Positions 30,367 through 37,964 of a DNA stretch of 43,845 nucleotides are shown here, one piece after another (the stretch's first letter is position 1; each line of letters starts with the position of its first letter). The position numbers were made by a program, and so were the translations under genes. Below the pieces are notes generated by a model, which worked only from the letters and a program-made list of their open reading frames with translations, had not been told where the DNA came from and ran no database searches. This DNA comes from a virus. The DNA lies in the IMG/VR virus record IMGVR_UViG_3300036900_000192, positions 1 through 43,845 of that record. One strand, 5' to 3'.

Positions 30367-30777
30367 GTGACCACGCTCGCGACGACGGCGCAGCTCGCGC
30401 TCAAGCTCGGCGTCACGCTCGACGACGACCGCGCGCAGCAGGCCCTCGACGAGGCCGAGGCTCTCCTGCTCGGCGTCGTCAGCCCGCTGCCCGCTGCCGC
30501 GTGGGTGATCGAGCTGCGGATGGCGGCGCGGGCGTTCCCGAACCCGGCGGCGGCCGCGGCGATGTCGGCGGCGGGCGCGTCGGTGTCGTTCCCGTCGCCG
30601 GGCGGGGTGTACCTGAGCCGGTACGACAAGGCGGACCTGCGCCGCATGGCCAATTCAGGTAAGGGCGCGTTCAGCGTGAACACCGCACCCGATGCCGGGA
30701 AGGGCTATGTCGACCCGCTGGCGCCGGGCACCGTCGACGAGGCGGAGCGGTTCGTGCTGGACCAGGGCATCTTGTGA
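30367..30777 (+). CDS. head-tail connector protein
   Basis: The protein has 136 residues from GTG 30367. The helical N-terminus (TTAQLALKLGVTLDDDRAQQ, ALDEAEALLLGVV) is typical of gp6-like connector adaptors. It would sit under the portal ring. Confidence 0.68.
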   Translation: MTTLATTAQLALKLGVTLDDDRAQQALDEAEALLLGVVSPLPAAAWVIELRMAARAFPNPAAAAAMSAAGASVSFPSPGGVYLSRYDKADLRRMANSGKGAFSVNTAPDAGKGYVDPLAPGTVDEAERFVLDQGIL

Positions 30778-31061
30778 GGTACGAGCCGGATCACGCGGGC
30801 CTCGGCGAGCTGCTGCGCTCAGCCGGCATGCAGGAAGTCGTGCGGGGTGTCGCCGGGACCGCGATGGCGGACGCCGTCGCGACCGCGCCGTTCCGCACCG
30901 GCGAGTACAAGTCCTCGTTCTCGGTGCACGTCACCGACGCGGGCGGCCGGAAAGGCGACCGGGCGGAAGCTGACGTGGTCAACGACAGCGGTCACGCGGT
31001 CCTCGTCGAGTGGACCGACGGTTTCCACACGCTGCGGAACAGCGCGGAGAGGCTGGCCTAG
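30774..31061 (+). CDS. HK97 gp10-like head-tail joining protein
   Basis: The protein has 95 residues from GTG 30774. The pattern ATAPFRTGEYKSSFSVHVTD, then ADVVNDSGHAVLVEWTDGFH, is the common core of HK97gp10-family tail-joining proteins. It is followed by the tail terminator-like gene, sharing one base with it. Confidence 0.72.
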   Translation: MRYEPDHAGLGELLRSAGMQEVVRGVAGTAMADAVATAPFRTGEYKSSFSVHVTDAGGRKGDRAEADVVNDSGHAVLVEWTDGFHTLRNSAERLA

Positions 31062-31459
31062 TGGGCGACTTCCCTGACCCTGAGCTGGCCGTGATCGACG
31101 CGGTGAGTGCCCGGTTCGCCGCCGGGATCACTTACGCGGGCGCGCGGACGCTGGTGAGCATCCAGGCCGGGAAGATGCCGGCGGTCCGGGCGAGGCGCAC
31201 CGGCGACGCAGGCTCAGACGAGATCACGGACCGCTCGCTCATCGAGCTGGCTGTGTTCGCCGAGGACGCGGACACGGCCAAGTCGCTCGCCGAGGGCTGC
31301 CGCCAGGACCTGGTGACTGAGCCGGGCATCAGCACCGGCCACGGGCTGATCGACTTCGTGCGCCAGGACGATGGCCCACGGCTGGCCACGTCGCCGGACA
31401 CGCCGCAGCGGCAGGCGGTGACCTCGGTTTACGCCGTGTCGATGCGCAGGGGCGCATGA
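31061..31459 (+). CDS. probable tail terminator protein
   Basis: The protein has 132 residues from GTG 31061. Position between the gp10-like joining gene and the tail tube gene, size, and the alpha/beta pattern (GADTLV-type strand, IELAVFAEDADTAKSLAEGC) fit tail terminator (gpU/Ne1-like) proteins that stop tube growth. The sequence match itself is weak. Confidence 0.6.
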   Translation: MGDFPDPELAVIDAVSARFAAGITYAGARTLVSIQAGKMPAVRARRTGDAGSDEITDRSLIELAVFAEDADTAKSLAEGCRQDLVTEPGISTGHGLIDFVRQDDGPRLATSPDTPQRQAVTSVYAVSMRRGA

Positions 31460-31508
31460 CCACCGCGCCTCATGAACTGACGAGTTACTTCACGGAAAGG
31501 CAGTGCCA

Positions 31509-32159
31509 ATGCCCGGGACCACATTCGCCGCGCTGACCGCGCCGAACGACGCCAACGTCCGCAAGCCGCTCAAGGGCGGCATCATCTTCGGCCCCATGAG
31601 CGCGACGCTCCCGGCGGCGCTCACGTCGGGCTCGCCGCCGGCGCTGCAGTCGCTGACCGGCTGGACGGGGCCGCTGGGACGGCTCACCACCGACGGCGCG
31701 ACCCGCGGCACCGCGGTCACCGCCTCCGACACGACCGGCTGGGGTGAGGGCGTGCCGGCCCGGGTCGACGTGATCGCCAGGGTCCGGACGCTGAAGTTCG
31801 GCGCCCTCGAGGTCAACAAGAACGTGCTGTCGTTCTTCTTCCAGGCCGACCCGGCGACCCTCGTCCCCGATGCGACCACGGGCGAGCTCGCGGTTACCGA
31901 CACCGGTGACCTGAGCCTGGTCAGCTACCGGATGATGCTGCTGATGCAGGACGGCGCGGCCGGCAGCGAGTTCTGGTTCGCGGACCTGCTGCCCAAGGCG
32001 TCGATCACGAACTTCGAGGACCTCGTCTTCAAGCCGGACACCGCGGTCATCCACGGTGCCACGGTCACCGCGTACATCGACTCCACGGCCGGGTACGCCT
32101 ACCGCAACATCTGGTCGGGCCCGGGCTGGCTGGCGAACAAGACGGCGATGGGCTTCTGA
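31509..32159 (+). CDS. major tail tube protein
   Basis: The 216-residue reading starts at ATG 31509, with GGAAAGG before it; an in-frame GTG lies at 31503. It begins MPGTTFAALTAPNDANVRKP and is beta-rich, with the ALEVNKNVLSFFFQADPATL and FEDLVFKPDTAVIHGATVTA segments usual in actinophage tail tube proteins. The tail chaperones follow directly. Confidence 0.75.
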   Translation: MPGTTFAALTAPNDANVRKPLKGGIIFGPMSATLPAALTSGSPPALQSLTGWTGPLGRLTTDGATRGTAVTASDTTGWGEGVPARVDVIARVRTLKFGALEVNKNVLSFFFQADPATLVPDATTGELAVTDTGDLSLVSYRMMLLMQDGAAGSEFWFADLLPKASITNFEDLVFKPDTAVIHGATVTAYIDSTAGYAYRNIWSGPGWLANKTAMGF

Positions 32160-32160
32160 C

Positions 32161-32454
32161 ATGACGAGGCTCTCCGAGCTGGTCGCGCAGGCGGCCAGGG
32201 AACCGTACGAGCTCGACCTGGAGGACGGCGGTCCGGTCATCGAGGTCCCGCAGCCGACGTGGGGCGGCTGGGTCGCGGCGCTCGCGCTGGACACCGACAC
32301 CGCGATCTTCGCGGCGCTGGGCGTGTCGCCGGAGGACGCGCAGCGGGTCAGCGACGCGGTGAACGGGGCGCCGATGAGCGTCCCCGGCCAGCTGATCGAT
32401 GACATGCGGAACCACTTCCGCCTGGGAAAGCAGAAGCCCTCGCCGCCCTCGTAG
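32161..32454 (+). CDS. tail assembly chaperone, short form (gpG-like)
   Basis: The protein has 97 residues. Its place between tail tube and tape measure and the slippery site near its end identify it as the zero-frame chaperone. It reads MTRLSELVAQAAREPYELDL and ends KQKPSPPS. It works with the longer frameshift form to load the tape measure during tail growth. Confidence 0.82.
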   Translation: MTRLSELVAQAAREPYELDLEDGGPVIEVPQPTWGGWVAALALDTDTAIFAALGVSPEDAQRVSDAVNGAPMSVPGQLIDDMRNHFRLGKQKPSPPS

Positions 32455-32927
32455 AGCGCTACGAGGACGCGGTGAGGGTGACGCTGCGCCGGTTCGGCGG
32501 CGGCGCCGGCCTTGACGACGTGCTGGCCGGCAGGGTCAGCGTCGATGAGGCCTATGCGCTGCTGACGCTGTCGCCGCGGACGTCGCCGCTGTGGGCGGCC
32601 GTGTACGCCGACCCGGAGTTCGAGCCGGCGGCTGCCCTCGGCGAGGTGCCGCTGAGCGATTACAGCCCGGAGGCCGAGGCGATCGCGGCCGTCCATGACG
32701 AGGTGCAGGCGCTGCGGCGGCTGGTGCACGAACTGTTCGCGCAGGCCCCGCACCCGCAGTTCACCCCGTACCGGCGTCCCGGCGACGCGCGCCGCGCCAC
32801 GGCGCACGCGGCCGACGACGCCGAGGCGTCGCTGGCGTGGGACGCCATCGTGGCACAGCTGATACCAGAGTGGGGAGGCGCGGGTGTCTTACCGGGCCGG
32901 CAGCGCCTTCGTCTCCATCAAGCCTGA
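32161..32927 (+). CDS. tail assembly chaperone, -1 frameshift form (gpGT-like)
   Basis: At 32424-32430 the heptamer GGGAAAG is read as G GGA AAG. Slipping back one base continues in the -1 frame as AEALAALVERYEDAVRVTLR and on to 32927, giving about 255 residues. The second frame has no good start of its own. The same heptamer is used by lambda and many siphophages for this gene pair. Frameshift efficiency cannot be judged. Confidence 0.82.
32424..32430 (+). other. programmed -1 ribosomal frameshift site
   Basis: GGGAAAG in the register G GGA AAG, 24 bases before the zero-frame stop, is a classic X XXY YYZ-like slippery heptamer. The downstream -1 frame is open for 165 codons. Confidence 0.82.
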
Positions 32928-35469
32928 CCTCACGGGATTCAGCGAGGACGTCGACAAGCAGCTCTCTGGGCTCGATGAGCAGTTCGCCGCGGCGGGCGAC
33001 AAGGCCGGAAAGGCGTTCGGTGACGCCTTCCAGGACCGGCTGCGGGCCAGCTTCGCTAACCTGCCTGACGCCAAGGTCACCGCGGACGCCGACACCGCCC
33101 CGGCGCGCGCCAAGCTGGACGAGCTGACCAAGAAGCCGTGGACCGTCAAGGTCCAGGCCGTCGCCGACAAGACCGCCGGCAAGACGGGCACACTCGCCGA
33201 CCTGGCGAACCTGTGGGGCCTCGGCGCGGCCGCGGGCGTGGCGCTGGGCCCGTCGGCGCTCGGCCTGACGGCCGGGCTCGCGGGGATCGGTGCCGGGTTC
33301 GCCGCGGCCGCGGGCGACGCCGGGGCGTTCGGCGTCATCGCGAAGGGCATGTTCACCGACGTCACGACGGCGCAGGCCGCGCTGACGACCGCTACGGCGG
33401 CCTACAACAAGGCGACGACGGATGCCGGGCGCGCGTCGGCGCTCAAGGCCGAGCAGGCGGCACTGGCCGGGCTTACCCCGGCTGAGAAGCAGCTGGCGAC
33501 CGAGCTGAACGCCCTGTCGGCCGCGTGGAAGCAGCTGCAGAAAGCCGAGCAGCCGGTAGTCGGGGCGGCCATTGCCCCGTGGCTGAAGACCGCGATCGAC
33601 GGCATGGGGCTGCTGAAGCCGCTGATCAGCGACGGCGCGCAGGCGATCGAGCTGCTCGGCAACGAGGCTGACCAGGCGCTTTCCTCGCCGTTCTGGCAGA
33701 AGTTCAGCAGCACGTTCGGGCAGACGGGCGAGGAAGCGCTGCAGGTTTTCGGCACCGCCGCAGGCCAGGTGGCCGACGGGCTGGCTCACTTCTTCGTGGC
33801 GTTCGCGCCGGATATCGATAACCTGCTGCCCGGCATCGACAAGCTGTCGGGGGCGTTCGACAGCTGGGCGAAGTCGGTTAACGACCAGGGGCTTAACAGC
33901 TTCCTGACCAAGACGTTCAGCCCTGCGAACGTGCACGCCCTGGCGACCGACGGCAAGGAGCTGGCGAGCTTCGTCGAGCAGGTCGCGAAGGCCAGCCAGG
34001 ACATGTCGCCGCTGGCGTTCGCCGGGCTCGGCAACGTGATGACGATCCTGGGGTCCCTGACGCCGGGTGAGATCGAGGCGCTGACCGGGCTGTTCCTGGC
34101 CATCAAGACGATCGGCACGATCAGCTCCGGCATTTCCGCCGTGGCCGGCTTCGTCGGCGGCCTGCAGTCCGCTGCGGGCAAGATCAGCGGGTTCTTCGGC
34201 GGGGCGGAGGTGACGGCCGAGTCCGAGGCAGAGGGGGCTGCTGCCGGGGACGCGGGCGGCACCGCGGCGGCAACCGGGTTCACGACCACCTTCGCGGCCG
34301 AGGTCAACGCGGCGCTTCCCGGCATCTTCACCGAGGTCGGCGCGACGGGCGCCGCCGAGGCGGGCACCGCGGGCACCGCGTGGGGCACCGCTGCCGCTAC
34401 CGCCTTCGCTGCCTCGCTCGGCGCCGAGGACGCTGTCGACGTGACGGCGGTGTTCGCCGGGATCGGCACCGAGGCCAGTATCGAGGCCGGCGCCGCCGGG
34501 GCTGCTGCGGGCACGGCGTTCGCCGGCGGGTTCGCCGAGTCCCTGGGGGCCATCGGGGCGGCGGTCGCGGCGGCGCTTCCGGAGGCCGGCGGCCTGGCGC
34601 TGCTCGGCGCGGGCATCGCCGGGGCGGCGCTCGGCCTGGCGCTCGGCACCGGGTTCACCATCGGGTTCGGCGCGTCCGGGGCGAAGGACGCGGCCAGCGG
34701 CCTGATGAACGACGTCAAGTCGTCTGCGGCCGGCGCTAACTCATGGCTGCAGCCGGCCGGGCAGCAGGCCGGGCAGGGGTTCGTCACCGGGTTCGATTCC
34801 GAGGGTGCGGCGATCCGGGCGTCGGTCGGGCAGGTCAAGGCGTGGACGCAGGCCGCGGCGGCCGGCAGTAACACGTGGATCCAGCCGCACGGGCAGCAGG
34901 CTGCCCAGGGGTTCGCGACCGGGTTCGCGGCCGAGCACGCGGCGATCAACTCCGGCGCGGCGGCACTGAAGGGATGGGTGACGAGCTCGCTCCCGGCGCC
35001 GGCCAGCTGGCTGGTGAACGCTGGCATCAGCGCGGCGCAGGGGTTCCTGAACGGGCTGGTCAGCGAGGCCGGGGCGATCTACAACGAGGCCGCCAGCATC
35101 GCGAACACGGTGGAGAACACGATCCGGTCGGCGCTCGGGATCAACTCGCCCGCGAAGGTGATGATCCCGCTGGGCAGCGCGGTGCCGGAGGGCGTCGCCG
35201 TCGGCATGGACCAGGGGACGGCGTTCGTGACCGACGCGGGCGCGCGCCTGGCGGACGTGACCGCGTCGTCGCTGGCCGGCCTGGCGCAGGCGCAGTCGCT
35301 GGCGGCGCTCGGCGTCCCGTCGCTGCCCGGCATCGGGTCGCCTGCGGTCAGGGGCGCGTCGCTGTCGCTCCAGGTGACCGGATCGCCCGGCGGCACGCTC
35401 GACCGGCTCTTCCTTGACTGGCTGCAGGAGATGAACTCCCGCGGCCAGCTGACCCTCACGACCCCCTAG
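32884..35469 (+). CDS. tape measure protein
   Basis: The 861-residue protein starts at GTG 32884 and overlaps the chaperone end. N-terminal GSAFVSIKPDLTGFSEDVDK is a usual tape measure opening. Long helical and hydrophobic Ala/Gly-rich stretches fill about 560-700, and later GLVSEAGAIYNEAASIANTV, SALGINSPAKVM and GVAVGMDQG are typical tape measure motifs. Using 1.5 angstrom per residue, the tail would be near 130 nm. Confidence 0.9.
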   Translation: MSYRAGSAFVSIKPDLTGFSEDVDKQLSGLDEQFAAAGDKAGKAFGDAFQDRLRASFANLPDAKVTADADTAPARAKLDELTKKPWTVKVQAVADKTAGKTGTLADLANLWGLGAAAGVALGPSALGLTAGLAGIGAGFAAAAGDAGAFGVIAKGMFTDVTTAQAALTTATAAYNKATTDAGRASALKAEQAALAGLTPAEKQLATELNALSAAWKQLQKAEQPVVGAAIAPWLKTAIDGMGLLKPLISDGAQAIELLGNEADQALSSPFWQKFSSTFGQTGEEALQVFGTAAGQVADGLAHFFVAFAPDIDNLLPGIDKLSGAFDSWAKSVNDQGLNSFLTKTFSPANVHALATDGKELASFVEQVAKASQDMSPLAFAGLGNVMTILGSLTPGEIEALTGLFLAIKTIGTISSGISAVAGFVGGLQSAAGKISGFFGGAEVTAESEAEGAAAGDAGGTAAATGFTTTFAAEVNAALPGIFTEVGATGAAEAGTAGTAWGTAAATAFAASLGAEDAVDVTAVFAGIGTEASIEAGAAGAAAGTAFAGGFAESLGAIGAAVAAALPEAGGLALLGAGIAGAALGLALGTGFTIGFGASGAKDAASGLMNDVKSSAAGANSWLQPAGQQAGQGFVTGFDSEGAAIRASVGQVKAWTQAAAAGSNTWIQPHGQQAAQGFATGFAAEHAAINSGAAALKGWVTSSLPAPASWLVNAGISAAQGFLNGLVSEAGAIYNEAASIANTVENTIRSALGINSPAKVMIPLGSAVPEGVAVGMDQGTAFVTDAGARLADVTASSLAGLAQAQSLAALGVPSLPGIGSPAVRGASLSLQVTGSPGGTLDRLFLDWLQEMNSRGQLTLTTP

Positions 35470-35478
35470 GAGACACAG

Positions 35479-35745
35479 GTGGCAGAGATCAGCGTTGCGC
35501 ATGACTGCGAGGGCGGCGGCGATGCTGTCGGCGGCGTCGTGCCCGTGCACCGGAAGGCGTCGAGCAGCTGCTGCGGCGCGGTCCTCGCCGAGGGCGGCAG
35601 CGACGAGGCCGGCTACGCCTGCACCGGGTGCGGGCAGCCGTGCGAGAAGGTGATGGGCCCGCGTACCGCGCACTGGACGTGCCACTGCGGGACGCGCCGC
35701 TCGCAGGTGATCAGTGACCCGGTCGACCACCCTGCGGAGGGCTGA
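35479..35745 (+). CDS. 88-residue Cys-rich tail-region protein
   Basis: GTG 35479 has AGGAGACACAG upstream. Seven cysteines (SSSCCGAV, CTGCGQPCEKV, WTCHCGTRR) could bind zinc or form disulphides. It lies directly after the tape measure among tail genes, so it may be a small virion or assembly protein. No family is recognised. Confidence 0.5.
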   Translation: MAEISVAHDCEGGGDAVGGVVPVHRKASSSCCGAVLAEGGSDEAGYACTGCGQPCEKVMGPRTAHWTCHCGTRRSQVISDPVDHPAEG

Positions 35746-35748
35746 GTC

Positions 35749-36120
35749 ATGGCAGACGGCGTTTCGGCGGCGACGGGCACCAGCATGTGCACGACCGCGG
35801 TGGCGAACTGGACGTGGACGCAGCTGCACAAGGGCGCACCCGGGGCGGCCGGGACGTCCAACGTGTCGTCGGTGACGACCAGGAAGGCGACGACCTGGGC
35901 GAGCGCGTCGGGGTCGAGCGTGAGCGCGAACGGCACCCTCCCCAAGTGGACGTCGTGGGCGGGCACCAACGGGGAGGCGCAGACGGCCATCAGCGGCTGG
36001 GACGCCTCGTCGTCGGGGAACTTCCAGGCGGCCGTCACCCTGTCCGCCAGCGTGACGATGAACACCGGCGACGAGCTCGACCTGACCGCGATCACCGTCG
36101 CGGTCCCGAACGCGAGCTAG
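35749..36120 (+). CDS. Ser/Thr-rich virion protein
   Basis: The protein has 123 residues and is rich in Ser, Thr, Ala and Trp (WTWTQLHKGAPGAAGTSNVS; TWASASGSSVSANGTL). The repetitive beta-strand composition suits a tail surface or fibre protein. A target for the glycosylation genes is possible but not shown. Confidence 0.5.
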   Translation: MADGVSAATGTSMCTTAVANWTWTQLHKGAPGAAGTSNVSSVTTRKATTWASASGSSVSANGTLPKWTSWAGTNGEAQTAISGWDASSSGNFQAAVTLSASVTMNTGDELDLTAITVAVPNAS

Positions 36121-36135
36121 CCGCGTCCCGATCCG

Positions 36136-36852
36136 ATGTCCCTAGCCGAGTCCGCCGGCGGCGCGGCAACATGGCCGACTAACTCCGGCGTCGCCACCAC
36201 CGGGACGATCACCCCTGCGTCTAACGACCTCCTGGCGGCTATCGCCGTCTGCGGCAACGGCAACAACGCCGCCGCGACCAGCATCGCCATGAGCGGTACC
36301 GGCGCAATGAACGGCACCTGGACGCTGCTGGGCCACCTGTACCTGACGACCGGCCCGATGGCCGCGATCTTCGTCAAGGACGCCGGGGCGTCCCCGTCCA
36401 GCGGCACGGCAACGGCCACGTTCTCCTCGCCTACCGAGGGCAGCGGCCTGCAGGTCCGGAGGTTCGCCGGGGCACTGCCTGCTGCCAGCCAGACCGGTGT
36501 CGTGGTTACCGGCGGGTCGGCGGGGGGCGGCGTCTTCACTCTCGCCACGGGAACCGGGCTGACCACGGGCAGCCAGGTGGTCGGCGGGTTCGCGGACTCC
36601 ACCAGCTCCGTTGCCCTCACCGCCAACGGCTCCACGACGATCTACAACCAGGGCAATGGCAGCGGCGGCGACACCGAGGCCGCGATCGAGGCGTCGTCAC
36701 TCAGCACCGCCGGCGTCAGCATGACGCTCGGGTTCACCAATACCGGGGCGTCGAGCACCAGCCTCGTGCTGGTCGAGATCCTGCCTGCCCCCGGGGCGGT
36801 CCTGCGGCCCGTCGTCCTCAGGCAGGCCGTCAGGCGAGCCGCCTACTACTAG
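36136..36852 (+). CDS. Ser/Thr/Gly-rich virion protein
   Basis: The protein has 238 residues from ATG 36136, with no clear ribosome site. It is beta-rich, with many Gly, Ser, Thr and Ala (TGTITPASNDLLAAIAVCGN; EIPLPG-type end RPVVLRQAVRRAAYY). It is likely a tail surface or decoration protein. A basic C-terminus is typical of anchoring. Confidence 0.55.
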   Translation: MSLAESAGGAATWPTNSGVATTGTITPASNDLLAAIAVCGNGNNAAATSIAMSGTGAMNGTWTLLGHLYLTTGPMAAIFVKDAGASPSSGTATATFSSPTEGSGLQVRRFAGALPAASQTGVVVTGGSAGGGVFTLATGTGLTTGSQVVGGFADSTSSVALTANGSTTIYNQGNGSGGDTEAAIEASSLSTAGVSMTLGFTNTGASSTSLVLVEILPAPGAVLRPVVLRQAVRRAAYY

Positions 36853-36863
36853 GGAGAGCAGCG

Positions 36864-37412
36864 ATGTCTGTCAGGTACGTGGTTTACAACTCGGCGCAGG
36901 CCACCACCGCCGCGCCGGTCAAGCAGCCCACCGGTACGGCCATCCGGACCATGATGCAGCTCGCGCCGCTGGTGTCCAGCTTCCCGGTCACGGTCATCGA
37001 GTGGGGGTGCTCGTTCGACGGGTCGGCGCTCGCCACGCCCGGCCAGGTGGAGCTGTTCGCGTGCACCGGCGCGGCGACCATGTCCAGCGCTTACGCCGCC
37101 GCTGACATCCAGCCGTACGGCGACCACGCGCTGATCACGCCGGCGAACACGGCAGGCACGTCCGGGTCTCCGCTGTCCCTTGGCACCGCACTGTCCGGGT
37201 TCGCGACGGCGGCGGTGACCGAGGGGACGGTGGCGAACTACCGCAGCTTCGACCTCCAGATGATCGACCCGGTCAACCAGTACGTGAAGCAGTTCCCGCT
37301 CGGCCGCGAGCCGCAGCTGGGCGGCAACAGCGCGACTCAGGAGTTCCTGCGCTGCCGGATGACGTTCGGCGCGAGCGTGAACGCCTACATCTACGTGGTC
37401 TTTGAAATCTAG
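36864..37412 (+). CDS. structural-type tail protein
   Basis: The protein has 182 residues with GGGAGAG before the ATG. Beta-rich stretches (VTVIEWGCSFDGSALATPGQ; FEI end) and position suggest a minor tail or host-contact protein. The -35 of the next gene's promoter lies inside its 3' end. Confidence 0.5.
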   Translation: MSVRYVVYNSAQATTAAPVKQPTGTAIRTMMQLAPLVSSFPVTVIEWGCSFDGSALATPGQVELFACTGAATMSSAYAAADIQPYGDHALITPANTAGTSGSPLSLGTALSGFATAAVTEGTVANYRSFDLQMIDPVNQYVKQFPLGREPQLGGNSATQEFLRCRMTFGASVNAYIYVVFEI

Positions 37413-37436
37413 GTTATTTCTGTGTAAGCTTTGCCT
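37402..37436 (+). promoter_or_regulatory. promoter of the homing endonuclease gene
   Basis: TTGAAA (37402-37407) and TAAGCT (37425-37430) are 17 bases apart, a close match to sigma-70-type boxes. The expected start of transcription falls on or next to the ATG at 37437, so the message would be leaderless. It is one of the few A/T-rich spots in the tail region. Confidence 0.55.
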
Positions 37437-37943
37437 ATGAGCAGAGTACGCACGCGGCAGGTAAGCGCAGGTCAAGTCTTCGGACGCTGGACAGTGGAGG
37501 TGGCTGATGACGGAGGTGTACCGCACAGAGCGCACTGCCGCTGCGCCTGCGGCACACTGCGCTGGGTCATCATCACCAACCTGGTCCGTGGCTATACCAC
37601 GTCCTGCGGCTGCCGGAAGCGGGAAGAGCTGTCCGCAAAGCCGCACGCGGTCAAGCACGGGCTGTCTGAGCACCCGCTGTACGACTGCTGGGCGCAGATG
37701 GTGCAGCGGTGCACTAACCCGGAGAACAGGTCTTTCAAGAACTACGGGGCGCGCGACATACGCGTTTACGGGCCGTGGTTCAGCGTGGCCGAGTTCATCG
37801 CGTGGATCACGGCCAACCTGGGGGAACGCCCTGACGGCTGCTCGCTTGACCGCATCAACAATGACGGGCACTACGAGCCGGGTAATGTCCGCTGGTCTAC
37901 CAGTTCTGCGCAGGCGCGAAACCGGCGGTCACGCTGGCGTTAG
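37437..37943 (+). CDS. HNH homing endonuclease
   Basis: The 168-residue protein starts at ATG 37437. CRCACGTLRWVIITNLVRGY, then SCGCRKREELSAKPHAVKHG, then CSLDRINNDGHYEPGNVRWS followed by AQARNRR is the pattern of HNH enzymes with a DNA-binding zinc part that are common as free-standing homing genes in phages. It has its own promoter and interrupts the tail operon. It would cut genomes lacking it to spread itself. Confidence 0.8.
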   Translation: MSRVRTRQVSAGQVFGRWTVEVADDGGVPHRAHCRCACGTLRWVIITNLVRGYTTSCGCRKREELSAKPHAVKHGLSEHPLYDCWAQMVQRCTNPENRSFKNYGARDIRVYGPWFSVAEFIAWITANLGERPDGCSLDRINNDGHYEPGNVRWSTSSAQARNRRSRWR

Positions 37944-37964
37944 CAGGCAGGCCGGAGGTGAGCA

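Noticed and set aside
33786-35027. 413-codon minus-strand frame opposite the tape measure gene
   Set aside because: An Ala/Pro/Ser-rich antisense shadow; the plus frame has tape measure motifs.
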